Of a stretch of DNA of 64,000 nucleotides, positions 47,719 to 58,103 are shown one piece after another; the stretch's first letter is position 1, and every line of letters starts with the position of its first letter. The notes under the pieces are model-generated. The model had not been told where the DNA came from. It worked only from the letters and a program-made list of their open reading frames with translations, and made no database searches. A program made the translations under genes and the position numbers. The stretch is from Heligmosomoides polygyrus polygyrus. Its lineage: Eukaryota; Nematoda; Chromadorea; Rhabditida; Heligmosomidae. Location: assembly GCA_947396885.1 (NCBI GenBank), contig OX377204.1, positions 49,649,139-49,713,138 of the forward strand, in the 5' to 3' direction.

Positions 47719-48044
47719 ATCCGATAAGCTTTGAGAAAGTTATTGTAGTTCAAAGTGAAGCATTCAAAACGCTGAGAAAAACCCCTTCTGAAGCGTTCGT
47801 TACCCATATCGACCGTAAGCACCCGGGGGAGTTCCATACAACCTAATCATATAGCTTTTGCGGAACCGTAGTTGTAGAAACGAAAAGCAGAATAGCATTC
47901 AGCGACCACGGAGGAGCAGAAGAGCATAACGAACAGCTAGAGGAAAATCACAAGACTGACTCCATGAGGCACTGCTCTGCACGAGAATACATTGGACGTG
48001 GCACTAGACTGAAGCGCATCCCTGTTGACCCTCACTCTCATCCT

Positions 48045-48215
48045 CGAATATATTCAGAAAACGCGATTTTCCTGAATATTCGAATTCGAATACATTCGAG
48101 AAACGCGATTTTTTGAATATTCGAATTCGAATAGATTCGAAAAACGCGATTTTTCGAATATTCGAATTCGAATATTCAAATTCGAATGAAAATCATTCGA
48201 ATACCTATTCGAATA
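48045..48215. repeat. ATTCGAA palindromic array, right end
   Basis: Same 41-base unit as 45846-46095 (GAATATTCGAATTCGAATAC, then ATTCGAGAAACGCGATTTTT), repeated about four times and ending at the 48221 terminus. Confidence 0.85.
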
Positions 48216-48494
48216 AGTATAGTAAACACTCATTTTCAGAACTTTTTTCGTCTCACACGAGAATCAGACTTTTGAAGTGAATTGGATCAAATTGGTGTTT
48301 CAAAACTATGTATCTGCTTGTGCAAGACGAACTTCTTATTAAATTCAAAGTCGATTGGACCACCATTATTCCTTATAACATCATGCATAGTACTATTCAT
48401 GCTATTGGCAAGGTTCTGGATGATTTTGTCTTCGCTTGCGTCTCATGTAATCAAAATCGCCACCACGTCTTTGAACTGTCGGTTGTTCATCGGA

Positions 48495-48740
48495 CTACGA
48501 TCCCCGACATGTTCTCCATTGGATTGCTCTCAGGAGAACAGGGGAAGGAAGGGCGGTGTGTGACTTGAATGTTGTGGTGAAGGAACCAATCTTTGCTCGA
48601 GCTAGAGACAGGGACTGCAGCGTTGTCTTGCAGCAGAACATGTGTCTGCCGTCTCTGGCTCTCAAGAAAGGCAGAAGGTTAGACTTCGCCACACCTTGAC
48701 ACTCCAGACTGACCGTGCGACACAGCGGAAGACTCACCTT
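48495..48740 (-). pseudogene. Tc1-type transposase C-terminal relic, left arm
   Basis: On the minus strand, SLECQGVAKSNLLPFL then, in pieces, RHMFCCKTTLQS and the region where an LQQDNA-type box is expected. It mirrors the better-preserved right-arm copy at 48977-49249, and the nucleotide match between arms is clear. It reads outward, toward the left end of the palindrome. Confidence 0.7.
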
Positions 48741-48976
48741 CAGCTTTCCGCTGCGGCAGAAACCGGCCTATGTCACTAATCACCTCCAAAATTGCGAAGA
48801 CGAGGACTTCTCGCAGGTCTCTCCACTAATCTAGGTATCCATCGGGACCATATAGATTAAATTTTTCCCGCTAGTAAAGATGAAGAAATCTAATCTGGAT
48901 GGTCTTGATGGATGCCGACATTACTGGAGGACCTGCGAGAAGCCACCGTCGTCGCAACTTTGGAGGTGGTTGATTA

Positions 48977-49249
48977 GTGACATGCAGCAGCCGGCTTCTG
49001 CTGCAAAAAAAGCTGAAGCTGAGTCTTCCGCTGTGTTGCACGGTCAGTCTGGAGTGTCAAGGTGTAGTGGAGTCTAACCTTCTGGCTTTCTTGAGAGGCA
49101 GAAGACGGCAAACACATGTTCTGCAGCAGGGGAATGCTGCAGTTTATGTGTCTAGCTCGACCGAAGATCGACTCCTCCGTCGCAACATTCAAGTCACGCA
49201 CGGCCGCCCTGTTCTCCTGACACCAACCCGATGGAGAAGATGTGGATGA
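48977..49249 (+). pseudogene. Tc1-type transposase C-terminal relic, right arm
   Basis: SLECQGVVESNLLAFLRGR, then THVLQQGNAAVYVSSSTEDR and LLRRNIQVTHGRPVL, then, after a shift, a W-R-R-C-G stretch where Tc1 proteins have a P-D-x-N-P-x-E-N-x-W box. The Asp of LQQDNA is Gly here (LQQGNA). It resembles the catalytic C-terminal half of Tc1-family DDE transposases, with the N-terminal half absent in both arms. Confidence 0.75.
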
Positions 49250-49659
49250 TCGTGGTTCGACCAGTCTACGAGAATAAACGACAGCTCAATGACGTGATTG
49301 TAATTTTGATTACATGGGACACCAGCAAAAACAAAGTCTTCCAGAACCTTGTCAATAGCATGAATAATAGAAGTATGATGTTATAAGGAATAATGGTGGT
49401 CCGATCAACTCTGAATTTAATAAAAAGTTCATTTTCACAAGTAGATACATACTCTTGAAACACCAATTTTCATCCAATTTTCTCGAGAAAGTCTGATTCT
49501 TGTGTGAGACGAAAACAATCTGAAAGTGAGTGGTTACCTGTTTTCGACTACGAGGAATTTAGCGGAGCTAGTGCGAGCCTGCAAAAATGAACACGAAATG
49601 AGATGTGGCCAAATTATGGGGTGGATACATACTTTTGAAACGCACTGTACTTGCAAACT

Positions 49660-50300
49660 TGACCTACTGAATTAAATTTTGCTCCACCCTCCGATAAATA
49701 CGGAGGTTTTACAAAATTCCGCACTTTGCAGACCATCACAACAAGTGGAAAGGTAGGATAAACTATAGCCGGCTTGGAATTGTTTCGCATACTGTTGAAA
49801 ACCTTTTCTATAGGACTGCCTGGGACATACTCTTCGTTGGTCCTCGCCGTCACGTGCGCTGTCCATTAAGGGAAGTTTATCTATTTACATAAAGCGGCAG
49901 TCTGCCAACTTCTAACGGAGGCCTTAAATCCACGCAAGTCATATAATTTTTTTTAAACCAGGTGCTTATTCTTATCTCCCACACTTTCTTCCGCACTAAA
50001 CACCTCCGATTCGCCCCTTTTTCTTAGTTTTTTTTTAATTTTTTATCAGGGTTTACTCTACTGTACGTAGGTGGACGACGCTTGTTTCCATGGAAAATCC
50101 TCCTAGATTAGCTAAGAGTGTTTATCTGTTTCTTTTGTTTGTTTCTGTTTTTTCCCTTATGTGGCGCGTCTTAGGACGTATTCAATAAATCAATAAACGC
50201 TCAAAACAACAACAACAAAAACTTTTCACAGATCTTAACAAGCCTAAGCGCAATAAAAGAAGACCACAAGAACCAAAGGAAAAACTGGCCGAATGCAGAC
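49660..50300. other. 640 bp unassigned
   Basis: AT-rich with homopolymeric A/T runs; no motif recognised. Confidence 0.45.
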
Positions 50301-50306
50301 ACTAAA

Positions 50307-50680
50307 CAGGAAATGCCGTCAGCTTCACGTGAAACTTCGGATTGAGACCTATATTACGTGAAAGAGCTCGAGACGCTGATTACAGATATGTAGACCAAAC
50401 TTGCTAAATGGATTTCCTGAGCGAGTTGTGGCCGGCGGAAGCCGCGATGTCTTCCGTATGTTGGGCGCGGTATTACGTAATCATCGGTTCGGATGTCAGT
50501 GCTGACAGCGGCGGCGGCGGCGCAGTGGTTGAGTGCTCGCTCCACAAGACTGGGTTCATTGGTTCGGTTCCCGCCTCCGGCGGGTTCTTTGCATTTTGTG
50601 ACCTATGTTCGACGAGGACCTATAATCTCTTTTTTAGCACATTTTTGGGCTCTATGGTAGTTGGGGGAGGGGTCATCGTA
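50307..50680 (+). repeat. SINE-bearing repeat, left inverted arm
   Basis: Begins CAGGAAATGCCGTCAGCTTC. The SINE head has A box GGCGCAGTGGTTGAG (50519-50533) and B box GGTTCGGTTCCCGCC (50561-50575). Matched inverted at 52602-52992 over nearly its whole length. Confidence 0.8.
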
Positions 50681-51127
50681 GCATGACTCCACCCCGTCCC
50701 CCTACTGGTTCCCGCTTGCTGGTCCCGCCTCCACTGGTTCCCTCTCTCTTTACTCCACCCCTTCATTGGCCCTTCTTTGCTGGAGCCCCTCCCCCCCCTT
50801 AACTGCTCCGCCATTACTGCTCCCACCTTTACAGGTCTTCTCTTCACCGGTCCCGCGATACTGATTCCCTTTCAGTGACCATTCCCCCCCCCCCCTCCAC
50901 CATCTTTACTGGCTCCCTCTGACTGCCCCCCCCCCCCTTAGCACCCCATCACTGGTCCGCTCTTCACTGACCACCTATCGGTGACACCGCTTCTGAACCC
51001 AGACACCCATTGCGCAACATCGGTGGCACGTCTTTTGAACCCGGACGCCTGTCATTCGACGTCTCCGAAAGGCAAGATGGACCGACGAGATAGCGGACGG
51101 ACAGACAAAATCGCTTACTCTTTTATA
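50681..51127 (-). mobile_element. Helitron-like repeat, minus orientation, split by mariner
   Basis: The plus strand is pyrimidine-rich (ACTGGTCCC/ACTGGTTCCC words, C12 at 50884 and 50926), like the repeats at 15.0 and 55.3 kb. Toward the mariner it reads CGGACAGACAAAATCGCTTA, CTCTTTTATA. Across the mariner it continues TATAGTAGGA to 52394. Read on the minus strand the joined terminus is TCCTACTATATATAAAAGAG preceded by A, the form expected for a Helitron 5' end (TC start, insertion between A and T). Confidence 0.5.
50884..50937 (+). repeat. two C12 homopolymers
   Basis: C runs at 50884-50895 and 50926-50937, inside the pyrimidine-rich repeat. Confidence 0.85.
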
Positions 51128-52382
51128 TTAGGTTGGAAAAAAAGTCTTTTCATTTTTTTCAAAGATTTATTACTTCACAACTACAAAGTCAAATCAATTG
51201 AGATAAACTCTATTTTGTTCTACTACACTTCTCCAAAGACTGGGTGATTTTCCAATTCCTCTCGCTTAAAAGACCAGTTCTGGAGTCGAACCATTGATAA
51301 ATCCAATTTTTGAGGTCTTCATCCGTTCCAAAATATTTCTCTCCAATTTCTTGCTTGAGAGCATGGAAGAGATGGTGGTCGGTAGGGGCGAGATCAGGGC
51401 TATACGGTGGATGTGGCATTACCTCCCAGCCCATCCCCTTTATTGTTTCTCTTGTGAGTCTTGCAACACGTGGTTTTGCATCGTCATGCAGGATCATCAC
51501 CTTCGACTTCTCCGGCCTGTTTTCTTGGAGAGTTGCGACGACTTTGTGGAGTTGGCCGCAGTATGTGACAGCAGTGTCTCTCCACTTCTGAGAGTTTGCC
51601 GATAAATCACTCCTCTGATATCCACCAAACACTCAAGAGAATCTTCCGTTCGTGAACATTGGGCTTGAGATCAGACTTAGGGCTCTCTCCCTTTTGTACC
51701 CATTGCCTTTTCCTCGGAAGTTGGCACACAGAACCCAGGACTCTTCGCCTGTCACAATCCGCGGAAGAAACGATTTTCTTCCTTATCTGGACAGAAGAGA
51801 AGCAGCGATGGAGAGCCGTCGACCTTTCTGAGTGTCTGACAGGGCATGTGGAATCCAAGCTCCAAATTTCCATGAAAGCCAAGATTCTTCAGATGGATCC
51901 CCACTATCCTATGAGACACTTCGAGCTTCTCTGCCAGCTGACGTGTCGTCTGCCAACTATCGGTACGAAGAAGATGGTGTAGTTCACTGTCGTCCAATCC
52001 AGTTGGCCTCCCTGACCATGCTTTGCCCTCAGTGAATAATTTCCCTTTAAAGACTTTCCGAACCACTCATAACAGGCGCGATGAGTAGTAGATCCCAAGC
52101 CATATATGTGGTTAATTTGGTCTGCTGCCTGACGTGCTGTGGATTCTTTAATGAATTCTTGAAGAATGCCGTGCTGAAAACGGCCATGAGGTAGATCTGG
52201 CATTGAGTTCGGAAGATTGGATGGATAACGAATTACAAGAAGAGTCTTAACCTGTGTCTGCGTGCGAACGGTAGACAAGTGTGATAGGATTACGAAATCA
52301 GCAATCAACATTGGCTAGTGCGTTTACAAGGGGAAGGGTAAAAAAAATTTCGAAGTGTGAAGAGACTTTTTTTCCAACCTAA
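51128..52382 (-). mobile_element. complete mariner element, inactive (second family)
   Basis: Terminal repeats TTAGGTTGGAAAAAAAGTCT, about 25 bp with one mismatch, are flanked by TA (51126-51127, 52383-52384). Length is 1255 bp. It belongs to a different family from the 39.9-kb element and is kin to the fragment at 7.7-8.2 kb. It landed inside the TATATA of a Helitron-like terminus. Confidence 0.92.
51194..52203 (-). pseudogene. mariner transposase pseudogene
   Basis: Likely start MPDLPHGRFQHGILQEF at 52203; end VEQNRVYLN at a stop near 51194, about 336 codons. Order: helix-turn-helix (ARQAADQINHIYG, YEWFGKSLKGNYSLR), LHHLLRTDSWQTTRQLAEKL, then the first catalytic position as VTGEESW, so Glu where Asp is expected. 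It then runs through the second Asp (VMILHDDAKPRVA) and the third (SPDLAPTDHHLF). Frameshifts occur near 52000, 51870, 51640 and 51230. Dead by frameshifts, and the first Asp is altered too. Confidence 0.9.
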
Positions 52383-52394
52383 TATATAGTAGGA

Positions 52395-52601
52395 TATCCG
52401 CGTTTTGTCTGCTTCTGAATGGGGGAAGAGAGGGAACTCCAGGATGTAGGCAATTTTAGCACAGGTGCGTCACTTGAGCCACACCCTGGAGTCCCTTCCC
52501 CGCCTAAATCTGTGCTCTCCTCCGAGTCAGTGCAGGAGAACATAGATTTAGACGGGGAAGGGGCTCCAGGGTGTGGCTCACCTCCCCGCCGCGGCGCGCT
52601 A
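52395..52601. repeat. segment holding a 104-base hairpin
   Basis: 52476-52579 folds with 45-bp arms (GAGCCACACCCTGGAGTCCC against its inverse, about four mismatches) around a 14-base loop. It may be a MITE core or a hairpin RNA source. Confidence 0.75.
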
Positions 52602-52992
52602 TGGTGACCCTCTCCCCCAACTACCAATAGTGCCTAAAAGTGTGCTAAAAAGGAGATTGAAGGCATTCGTCGAACATAGGTCATAAAATGCAAAGAACCC
52701 GCCGGAGGTGGGAATTGAACCAATGAACCCAGTCTTGCGGAGCGAGCACTCTACCACTGCGCCGCCGCCGCTGTCAGCGTTGACAACCGAACCGCTGATT
52801 ACGCAATACCGCGCCCAACGCTGATTGAACGCGCCCAACATACGGAAGACATCGCGGCTTCCGCCGGCCACAACTCGCTCAGGAAATCCATTTAGCAAGT
52901 TTGTTCTACATATCTGTGATCAGCTCCTCGAGCTCTTTCACATGATATAGGTCTCAATCCGAAGTTCCACGGGAAGCTGACGGCATTTCCTG
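52602..52992 (-). repeat. SINE-bearing repeat, right inverted arm
   Basis: Inverse of 50307-50680. On the minus strand the A box is GGCGCAGTGGTAGAG (52764-52750) and the B box GGTTCAATTCCCACC (52721-52707); the A box here is nearly canonical. Its body has a small GCGCCCAACGCTGATTGAAC duplication that the left arm lacks. Confidence 0.8.
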
Positions 52993-53761
52993 GTAAGACA
53001 CGAATGACACGTGGTACTGCAAGCTCAACGAATGCTTCGCTTTTCATGAACCAGCAAAGAAGCTATCAAAACAAGGCAAGGCAAACTAGGAGCCCGACTT
53101 CGTAGCTCTCCCAATTAGAGCAGATCTCTGAGAGGCGAATTAGTGTTTTTCGCAGCAGGGCCTCGTAGCTGACTGGCCGCAGGCACGGCTGGCTGGCTCT
53201 ATTATTCTACGGCACTGGACGACCAATTCATCACGAAGTGAAAGCAACGAAGACATGTACTGCCAAGGCGCGTTACAGGAGTGCGGCTTTCCCGAATAAA
53301 TCAGCCCAAAGGAATCTGTGTACTATGTTCTATTATTCCTACATTGTTATTCGCTCCATCAACTGCACGCATTCGCTTACACTCACCATTCGGAGCACTT
53401 GGCTGCCAGACCTCAATGGCTGTCGCAAGTCAGCTGCCAATATCGACATAAGCCTGCTTGGACAGCGAACTATAGGTAAGCCATTTGATTGCACATTTTA
53501 GCAGGCGTCCATCGCACGATATCGGCTTGTGAAGAGCAAGCACATCGAGGCAACAGATAGAATTTCCCGTAGAACAGGCGCAACTTTATCGCCTTGCTCA
53601 GGCACAACAAACTGGAAGATCAGAGCATCTCAAGGGCGCACATGTGATCTGACTCCTCAAGAAGGAAAACAACAACGTCTGGAGACGTAGCAACGGGTAA
53701 AGAAATAAAAGGAGGCGCTTAGTACTGAACATTGCATGAAAATCTTTGCCAGCTTAGGTAT
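52993..53761. other. 770 bp unassigned
   Basis: No motif or repeat recognised; open frames are short. Confidence 0.45.
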
Positions 53762-54690
53762 ATATGCCGTTTTCACGTCAAACTGGGCACTTACAAACCA
53801 AGTTGGGCACTTTTCAAGTCAAAATGAACACTCTTCTAAGCAAACTTCGATACTTCTGAAATCAAAGCGAACGCTTTTCATAATCGAAACGAGATTCTTA
53901 CAGGTTAAACTACACTCTCCAAAATGGTTAGAATTTTATTTTGTTTAAGAAACATTTGGTATAACTTTCTATGGAAGTTGAGCTGCCCGAATTAGTGAAA
54001 TAATTTTATCAAATTTTAATTTAATGCGCAACAAGGCATATTTAAGTGCATTAAAAACGAGATCGCGCCATGCACTCGAAACTCTGGCCGTGATTTTTAC
54101 TCTATACACAGTGCAAACGCTTTTGTGAAGATATGTGTTCTTTACAGTTGTTTTTGTTGGTATTCAGAGGTGTGAAACTGCACGCAAACAGAAATTTTGC
54201 TATCAACGAATAAAAATTGCGACGCCTTGGACGGAGACATGACACAATCCACAAGACGTAGTCGTACTAAAACTATCCTTGAAAGTTATACTAAAGCTAT
54301 CATTGAGCAAAAAATTATTCTAACCTTTACGGAGACCCTCTAGTTCAATGAGAAAGGGGCATATAGCACTAAAAAATGGCCGCCTTCCCGTTCTTTAAAA
54401 CAATCTTGAGACCATTGTTTTTTTTTTGTCAAAAAATGGGAGTTTTATAAAACTTCAAACAATCGGTTCACTTATTGGGTAGGTGAATTAAAAGTGCAAA
54501 GAAAGTCATACTAAAACTATCCTTGAACAAAAAATTATTCCAACCTTTACAGAGAGTCCCTAGTTTAATGTGGAAGGAGTTCGTTTTGATCTGGAAGACG
54601 TTTGTTTGACTTCAAAAGCGTTAGGCTTGCATAGAAGTGTGTCCTATTTGATTTTAAAAATGTCTTTGACGTGAAAGTGCTATATATGCA
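53762..54690 (+). repeat. dispersed repeat family of 22.6 kb, copy 2
   Basis: Starts with GTTTTCACGTCAAACTGGGC and ends near TTTGACGTGAAAGTGCTATA, an inverted counterpart of the start. It follows the same order of internal words as 22613-23345, but has an extra duplicated stretch (AAACTATCCTTGAA twice, near 54270 and 54520), which makes it longer. Confidence 0.6.
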
Positions 54691-54805
54691 GCCTACCATA
54701 TGGCAAAGTGAAAGGGTAGCCCATGCATTCTGATTCATTCTGCAGAAAGTATAAATCGTCAATGCCTACTACCTCGCCAGAAAAGTGCTGTGCTAACAAC
54801 GGAAG

Positions 54806-55120
54806 GATACTAGGGAGTTTGAGATGAGACGTATGTAGCTGGATGCGGATTTGAACGCTGATTCCAAAAATGTGTTTCGTTTCTGCGGTGCGTATATGTG
54901 AACGGAGTTATGGACCATTTTCAGCATGGCTCCGATGCCCTTTATGTGCGCGTTGAGTCGACAAATCGCAAAAGGGCGAGCTCAAGTGGGGTTGAAGCTG
55001 CGCTGCCAACCGAGCAGTGGTGGCGCAGAGGGTAGAGGAGCGGCGTGGTGAGACGAGTGGTGTATGGCTCAACTCCCCTGTGGTGCAGGATTTTTGCACT
55101 TCTTAAAGAAGATCTGCCGC
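54806..55120 (+). repeat. tRNA-derived SINE, family with GTGGTGCAGGAT tail
   Basis: Boxes: TGGCGCAGAGGGTAGAG (55021-55037) and a degenerate B box ATGGCTCAACTCCCCTG (55064-55080). Upstream it has a 200-base leader (GTTTGAGATGAGACGTATGT...). An inverted copy is at 60815-61110. Confidence 0.7.
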
Positions 55121-55299
55121 GATCAAGTAAAGCTATGTCAAATGGCGAAAATTGGGCGAGATCGATTACCATGATCCCACCACCCATACTTACGATTGGG
55201 TGATTAGTGCCTTAAATAACTCCCTTGGGCGATTTTTTTTCGACACTCGGGGTCAGTAAGGATATAGTTGTGATGTCCCAAAAATTTCGAATAACCGAA

Positions 55300-56800
55300 T
55301 ATATTCGAACAAGTGCTCCGAGAGCCTAACGGCGTGTCTCCCACTTGCGCGCTTCGCACGACTTTACAGCATCACTGACCTATGGAAGGTAGTTTTTGTG
55401 AAACTTAAAATTCGCTAACATCTAGGACCTGGTGCGTCCTTTATTTTTTTATTTTTTTTTTTGGCATCAAGCCGTTTACCACTTCGGTACCTTCATCATA
55501 GACATTCTCTCCGGACCGACCATTAACGTCATTGGTTTGTGCTGCGCTGTATTTCTGTCATTCCGGTTGCTCCTCCGCAACCGTTCTCATGCTCAACAGC
55601 TAGCCTTTCCAGATATCGTTGACATGCCTTCCGAAGCCAGGTTCCCTTCACTCGTTTCTTCTTACTGGATCTAATTGCTGGTACGCGTTTACTGGTCTTC
55701 CCTACCCCCCTTTAGTCCCCCACTTTCCTGGTCCAGCTCTTAGTTTCCACTATTGACCCTCTACTGGTCTCTTTTTGCTGGTTTCCCCGTCCGGGCCCCT
55801 CCTCCAAGTTGCCCCTTTCCTTCCTGGTCGCTCTTCTGGTCCACCCAAGAGGTCCCCTTTACTGCCGTTCTCCACCATCCCCTTAGTGGTCCTCCCATGC
55901 TCACGGCAGACCGGTGACACGTGTTTAGAATCAGGACGCTTGTTGCGCGACGTTGGGGGCTCAGAAGCACGCGCGCAGTCGCCGCTGTGTCGAGCATGAA
56001 GAGGATATGCATACGGCAGATTCCTTGTGCTCCGTATGAATTCCCTTACGGCTCCCTTCTTGTTGGTTCCCCGTCCTGGTCCCGCCTCAGGTCCCTTCCT
56101 CCAGGTAGATTCCTCCCCCCTCGGTGTCCTCCTTATTACTCTACCACAATTAAGTAGCCCTTCCACGCTGACGACACGACGACGGCGAGCGAACGCCCAT
56201 TAGGCGACACCGGTGTCACATCTTCTAAACCCGGTCTCTCTTACTAGTAATGGATCCCCTTGCTTATCCTCCTTACCGTCTCCCCCCCCCCCCCCGAGAT
56301 TGGTAACTCCCTACTGGTCCCTCCTTATTTCCTAAACCCTTCTTGGTGCCACCTCCTGACCTGCGTCATTCTTCCCCCTATCGACCCCCCCCCCCATCCC
56401 GATGCCTCCTGCAGGTCGCTCCTTCCTGATTGCTGTCGGTTCTCCACCCTCGAAGTCCCCCTCCTACTCTCCCCCTTTAGTGGTCTTCTCATGCTAATAG
56501 TACGAAGTCGGTGGCACGGCTTCTGAATCTGGACAATCAGAAACGCGCGTAGGTGCTGTTGTGTTAAGCAGTAAAAGGATGCGCTTTCCATGCTACAACA
56601 ATCCCACGTTCAATGGGAAACTTTGCTATAGATGGTGCGGCATACCTCAATTATGCTAGATCACTCGACCGCCCTCGCTGCGGGTGATTGATTCGGCGTA
56701 TCTCACTTATCGTTAGGTTAGATCACTCGACCGCTCCCGCTGTGGATGATGCAGCGTATCACAGTTGGGTTAGATCACTCAAACGTCATCGACCGCTATA
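55300..56800 (-). mobile_element. Helitron-like repeat, minus orientation
   Basis: Inverted copy of 14990-16480: shared TTCTGATTGTCCAGATTCAG-type segment, CACCTACGCGCG, the purine/pyrimidine minisatellite, and at the far end GTTTTTGTGAAAC with GTCAGTGATGC. The head array (GATCACTCGACCGC units, 56640-56790) is degenerate and the terminus is replaced by ATTCGAA-type sequence, so its 5' end is lost. Confidence 0.5.
56282..56395 (+). repeat. C14 and C11 homopolymers
   Basis: C runs at 56282-56295 and 56385-56395, within the pyrimidine strand of the Helitron-like repeat. Confidence 0.85.
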
Positions 56801-56827
56801 GTTGTAGATGTAGATAGATGGATAGAT

Positions 56828-56975
56828 AGCGGCGATTTTCCAATATTCGAAAATCGAATACATTCGAAAATCGCGTTTCTTCGAGCATTCGAATTGGAAT
56901 ACATTCGAAAATTGCGATCTTTCAAGCCTTCGAATTCGAATATTCGACTTCGAATGTTCGAATATTATACTCGGG
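56828..56975. repeat. ATTCGAA palindromic array, diverged
   Basis: Units such as ATTCGAAAATCGAATACATT and CTTCGAATTCGAATATTCG, ending GTTCGAATATTATACTCGGG. The end matches the 59.2-kb array (GTTCGAATATTCATTCGGG) in the same orientation. Confidence 0.7.
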
Positions 56976-57015
56976 CGCAATAGCGTTTTGGGAGGTCATT
57001 TAATCAAGGCAATTA

Positions 57016-57200
57016 CAGGGTGTCTCAAAAAATGTAGACTCTATTTGAAAGGTGATATCTTTGCGCATAGTAAAGATATTGAAGAAGTTAAGAGCAATAT
57101 GAAAGCTTAGGCAAATAGAAAGTCCCTGACATACGAGCGGTATGGATTGCGCCATGGACTCGCCTGGTGCTTGCTTTTACATTCGATTGATTTATTGTAT
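57016..57200. mobile_element. single transposon terminus CAGGGTGTCTCAAAAAATGT
   Basis: TA followed by CAGGGTGTCTCAAAAAATG is a Tc1/mariner-type end. No inverted partner is present nearby, so this is a half element. A loosely repeated phrase (ATTGCGCCATG...GATTGATT) occurs at about 57149 and 57392. Confidence 0.35.
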
Positions 57201-57920
57201 TTCACTTGAATACATGTTGTAATTTCACCTTAAAGAAACCGTGTTGTTTGATTTATGCTTCTTTTAATGCTTAAAATTTAAAAACACACTATGGCTTGCG
57301 AAGAATGCAAGTACTAATTGAAAGGTTCCAACATTGCTTCTAGTGAAGCCTTTGGAGATGTCACGGTAACGAGATTTCTGGCGTGCGAATAGTCAAGATT
57401 GCGCCATGACCCTGCCTGAAACTTCGCATTTCAGACTTGATTGATTGTGCATGGGTGACGCCAGCGGGTGGTGCTTTGGAGATGTAGTCGCTGAATCCCC
57501 TCTGCACTTCGGCGATGTCATCGATTTTCAAGTAGCACTTCAGGATAAACTTCTTCTCCCCGAAGAGAAGCCTAGAAAGGGTCAGTCGAGGGTCTCCTCA
57601 CTTGGGAAGTAAAGATAAGTCACTTCTATCCTTCCAGATTGCTGAGCATATACCATGCATCTCTAAGGCCTTCTAAGCATAACATTGCTCATTCATCTTG
57701 AGTCATGTGCAGACCAAGAAAGCATACAAACTGCTACTAGCGACCGTTAGAAGTGTAGGACCTGACTCAACCTAGAAAATTTTTTACGGTCGACCTCTGC
57801 GTTATGCGATTTGTGGCTCCATGACTGTAGCGTCTTCGATTTGATTGTATACGGTAAAGATATCCTTTTAGCCACATGCTGTTGTGAGTCATCAAAGAAA
57901 TACGGGATCTATCCTTGTCC

Positions 57921-57937
57921 GGGGGGGGGGGGGGGGG
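57921..57937 (+). repeat. G17 homopolymer
   Basis: Seventeen consecutive G. Confidence 0.9.
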
Positions 57938-58103
57938 CACATATCTAAAAATTATCTAACAAATCGACATGGGACTTACCGAGCGGCTCATGGAGGACTC
58001 GAGAGGACCTAAAAGGAAGAAAAAACCAACGAGCGAACAAAAAAAAAATAAACCGCCGCGGTTCTTACAACCATCTCGGCGGGTAAAGAGTAAGGCAATG
58101 GAG

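Larger units (their letters stand above)
45839..48221. mobile_element. hAT-like element with ATTCGAA terminal arrays
   Basis: Bounded by an 8-bp duplication GTAAACAC (45831-45838, 48222-48229) and short perfect inverted ends TATACTTAT / ATAAGTATA. Both ends are built of palindromic ATTCGAATTCGAAT-type repeats. An 8-bp duplication fits hAT transposition. No hAT transposase is visible in the 2383 bp; the interior instead holds a mariner relic. Confidence 0.75.
45721..49647. mobile_element. palindromic Tc1-like foldback element with nested insertions
   Basis: The ends match inverted: CTGTGCGTTTCAAAAGTATG on the left, CAGTGCGTTTCAAAAGTATG on the right, continuing for about 118 bp. TA lies outside both ends (45719-45720, 49648-49649). 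The left arm is interrupted by a hAT-like element (45839-48221); beyond it the arms resume and match to the centre near 48866-48893, about 740 bp each. A second copy of the terminal motif sits inside each arm (GTTTCAAAACTATGTATCTG near 48298; inverted near 49450), the IR/DR arrangement of some Tc1-like elements. Each arm carries a Tc1 transposase C-terminal relic reading outward. Confidence 0.88.
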
